This document shows positions 4,668 to 5,113 of a stretch of DNA of 5,113 nt, in pieces. The stretch's first letter is position 1; every line of letters begins with the position of its first letter. The DNA is from Chloroflexota bacterium (GTDB taxonomy: Bacteria > Chloroflexota > Limnocylindria > Limnocylindrales > CSP1-4), in assembly GCA_013698385.1 (NCBI GenBank), contig JACCVB010000395.1, positions 1 to 5,113 of the forward strand. The letters are read 5' to 3'. The translations under genes were made by a program, and so were the position numbers. The notes below the pieces were generated by a model. It ran no database searches and was not told the DNA's origin. It saw only the letters and a program-made list of their open reading frames with translations.

Positions 4668-5113
4668 CGAACGAGACGGCCACCCAGGAGCCCACCGTCC
4701 TCGGCCCCTCGCTCGACGAGACGGTCGTCGAGGAGATCCGGCCGGCCTCCGAGCGGAAGCGGCGCAGGGAGCGCGGCGAGCGGCCGCTGCTCGAGGTCAA
4801 GAACCTGCACACGGCGTTCTACACGCGGGACGGTGTCGTGCGCGCGGTGGACGGCATCGACTTCCACGTGGACCGCGGCGAGATCATGGGCCTCGTTGGC
4901 GAGTCCGGTTGCGGCAAGAGCGTGACCAGCCTGTCGATCATGCGCCTGGTCGCTCGACCAGGCCGCGTGGAGGCGGGCGAGATCCTGTTCGACGGACAGG
5001 ATCTCTTGAAGCTGAAGGACGACGACATGCGCAAGATCCGGGGCGACCGGATCAGCATGATCTTCCAGCAACCGACCTCCTCGCTCAACCCGGTCTGGGA
5101 TGTCGGACGCCAG
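4664..5113 (+). CDS. dppD: Peptide-type ABC transporter ATP-binding protein, DppD/OppD family; truncated by window edge
   Basis: The first 150 residues of the cytoplasmic ATPase that drives import are present. Residues 1-41 form a charged, probably disordered tail ending in a basic run (RKRRRERGER). The nucleotide-binding domain starts at PLLEVKNL (41-48). The aromatic segment AFYTRDGVVRAVDGI (51-65) precedes the Walker A motif GESGCGKS (79-86), where Lys85 binds phosphate. The Q-loop reads MIFQQPTSSLNP (132-143). The signature motif, Walker B and the C-terminal region typical of oligopeptide ATPases lie beyond the window. The ATG overlaps the dppC stop as ATGA, indicating tight coupling, and GAGG sits 8 bases upstream. 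Most family members begin within a few residues of the LLEVKNL strand, so the tail is unusual; no alternative start is available nearer the domain. DppD is favoured over DppF by gene order and by the GVVRAVDGI segment. Confidence 0.95.
   Translation, partial: MTNETATQEPTVLGPSLDETVVEEIRPASERKRRRERGERPLLEVKNLHTAFYTRDGVVRAVDGIDFHVDRGEIMGLVGESGCGKSVTSLSIMRLVARPGRVEAGEILFDGQDLLKLKDDDMRKIRGDRISMIFQQPTSSLNPVWDVGRQ

Noticed and set aside
4944..5004. Two short perfect inverted repeats inside dppD (4944-4952 with 4955-4963; 4980-4988 with 4996-5004)
   Set aside because: They lie within conserved coding sequence in GC-rich DNA, and the first has only a 2-base gap; chance and codon bias are sufficient explanation.
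4289..5071. Minus-strand 260-codon frame across the end of dppC and the start of dppD
   Set aside because: Both plus-strand genes here have clear family motifs; the antisense frame has none.
1..5113. CRISPR arrays, tRNA or rRNA genes, insertion sequences, attachment sites
   Set aside because: No direct-repeat-spacer pattern, tRNA-like or rRNA sequence, transposase motif or terminal inverted repeat was seen on either strand.

Overview
The window comes from a high-GC bacterium. It holds the 5' end of a nitrilase-superfamily gene on the minus strand and, divergently, the first four genes of a peptide-type (Dpp/Opp, family 5) ABC importer operon on the plus strand: a lipoprotein binding protein, two permeases and the start of the first ATPase. 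A lipobox-tethered binding protein with a Thr/Ala/Ser/Pro linker, non-ATG and possibly leaderless starts, and GC-rich codons fit a Chloroflexota (for example Limnocylindria-like) or actinobacterial-type genome. No phylogenetic marker gene is present, so this placement is tentative.

Layout. 1-568 (minus): carbon-nitrogen hydrolase with its Glu-Lys-Cys triad intact, running off the left edge. 569-724: divergent intergenic region with a possible promoter for each side, a leader inverted repeat and a clear Shine-Dalgarno for the binding protein. 725-2545: binding protein, 606 aa. 2546-2640: gap with two GC-rich hairpins and no T-tract. 2641-3717: DppB-type permease. 3714-4667: DppC-type permease, probably starting at a TTG that overlaps the dppB stop. 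4664-5113: DppD-type ATPase, overlapping dppC by ATGA and cut by the right edge. A second ATPase (dppF) would be expected further right, but it is not in view.

The most notable feature is the binding protein. Its family-5 landmarks occur in a rotated order. After the lipobox and linker the protein begins with what is normally the middle of the domain, runs to the usual C-terminus, and then continues without a break into what is normally the mature N-terminus (about residues 480-598). The whole family-5 domain appears to be present once, but circularly permuted. The lipid anchor, signal peptide, ribosome-binding site and downstream permease/ATPase genes all look intact, so this is probably a working protein rather than debris. 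An assembly rearrangement cannot be excluded from one window.

Together the plus-strand genes encode uptake of peptides or a related small solute: capture at the outer face of the membrane by the tethered binding protein, passage through the DppB/DppC pair, and ATP hydrolysis by DppD with a partner. The sequence does not identify the substrate, and the nitrilase gene has no demonstrable functional link to the transporter.
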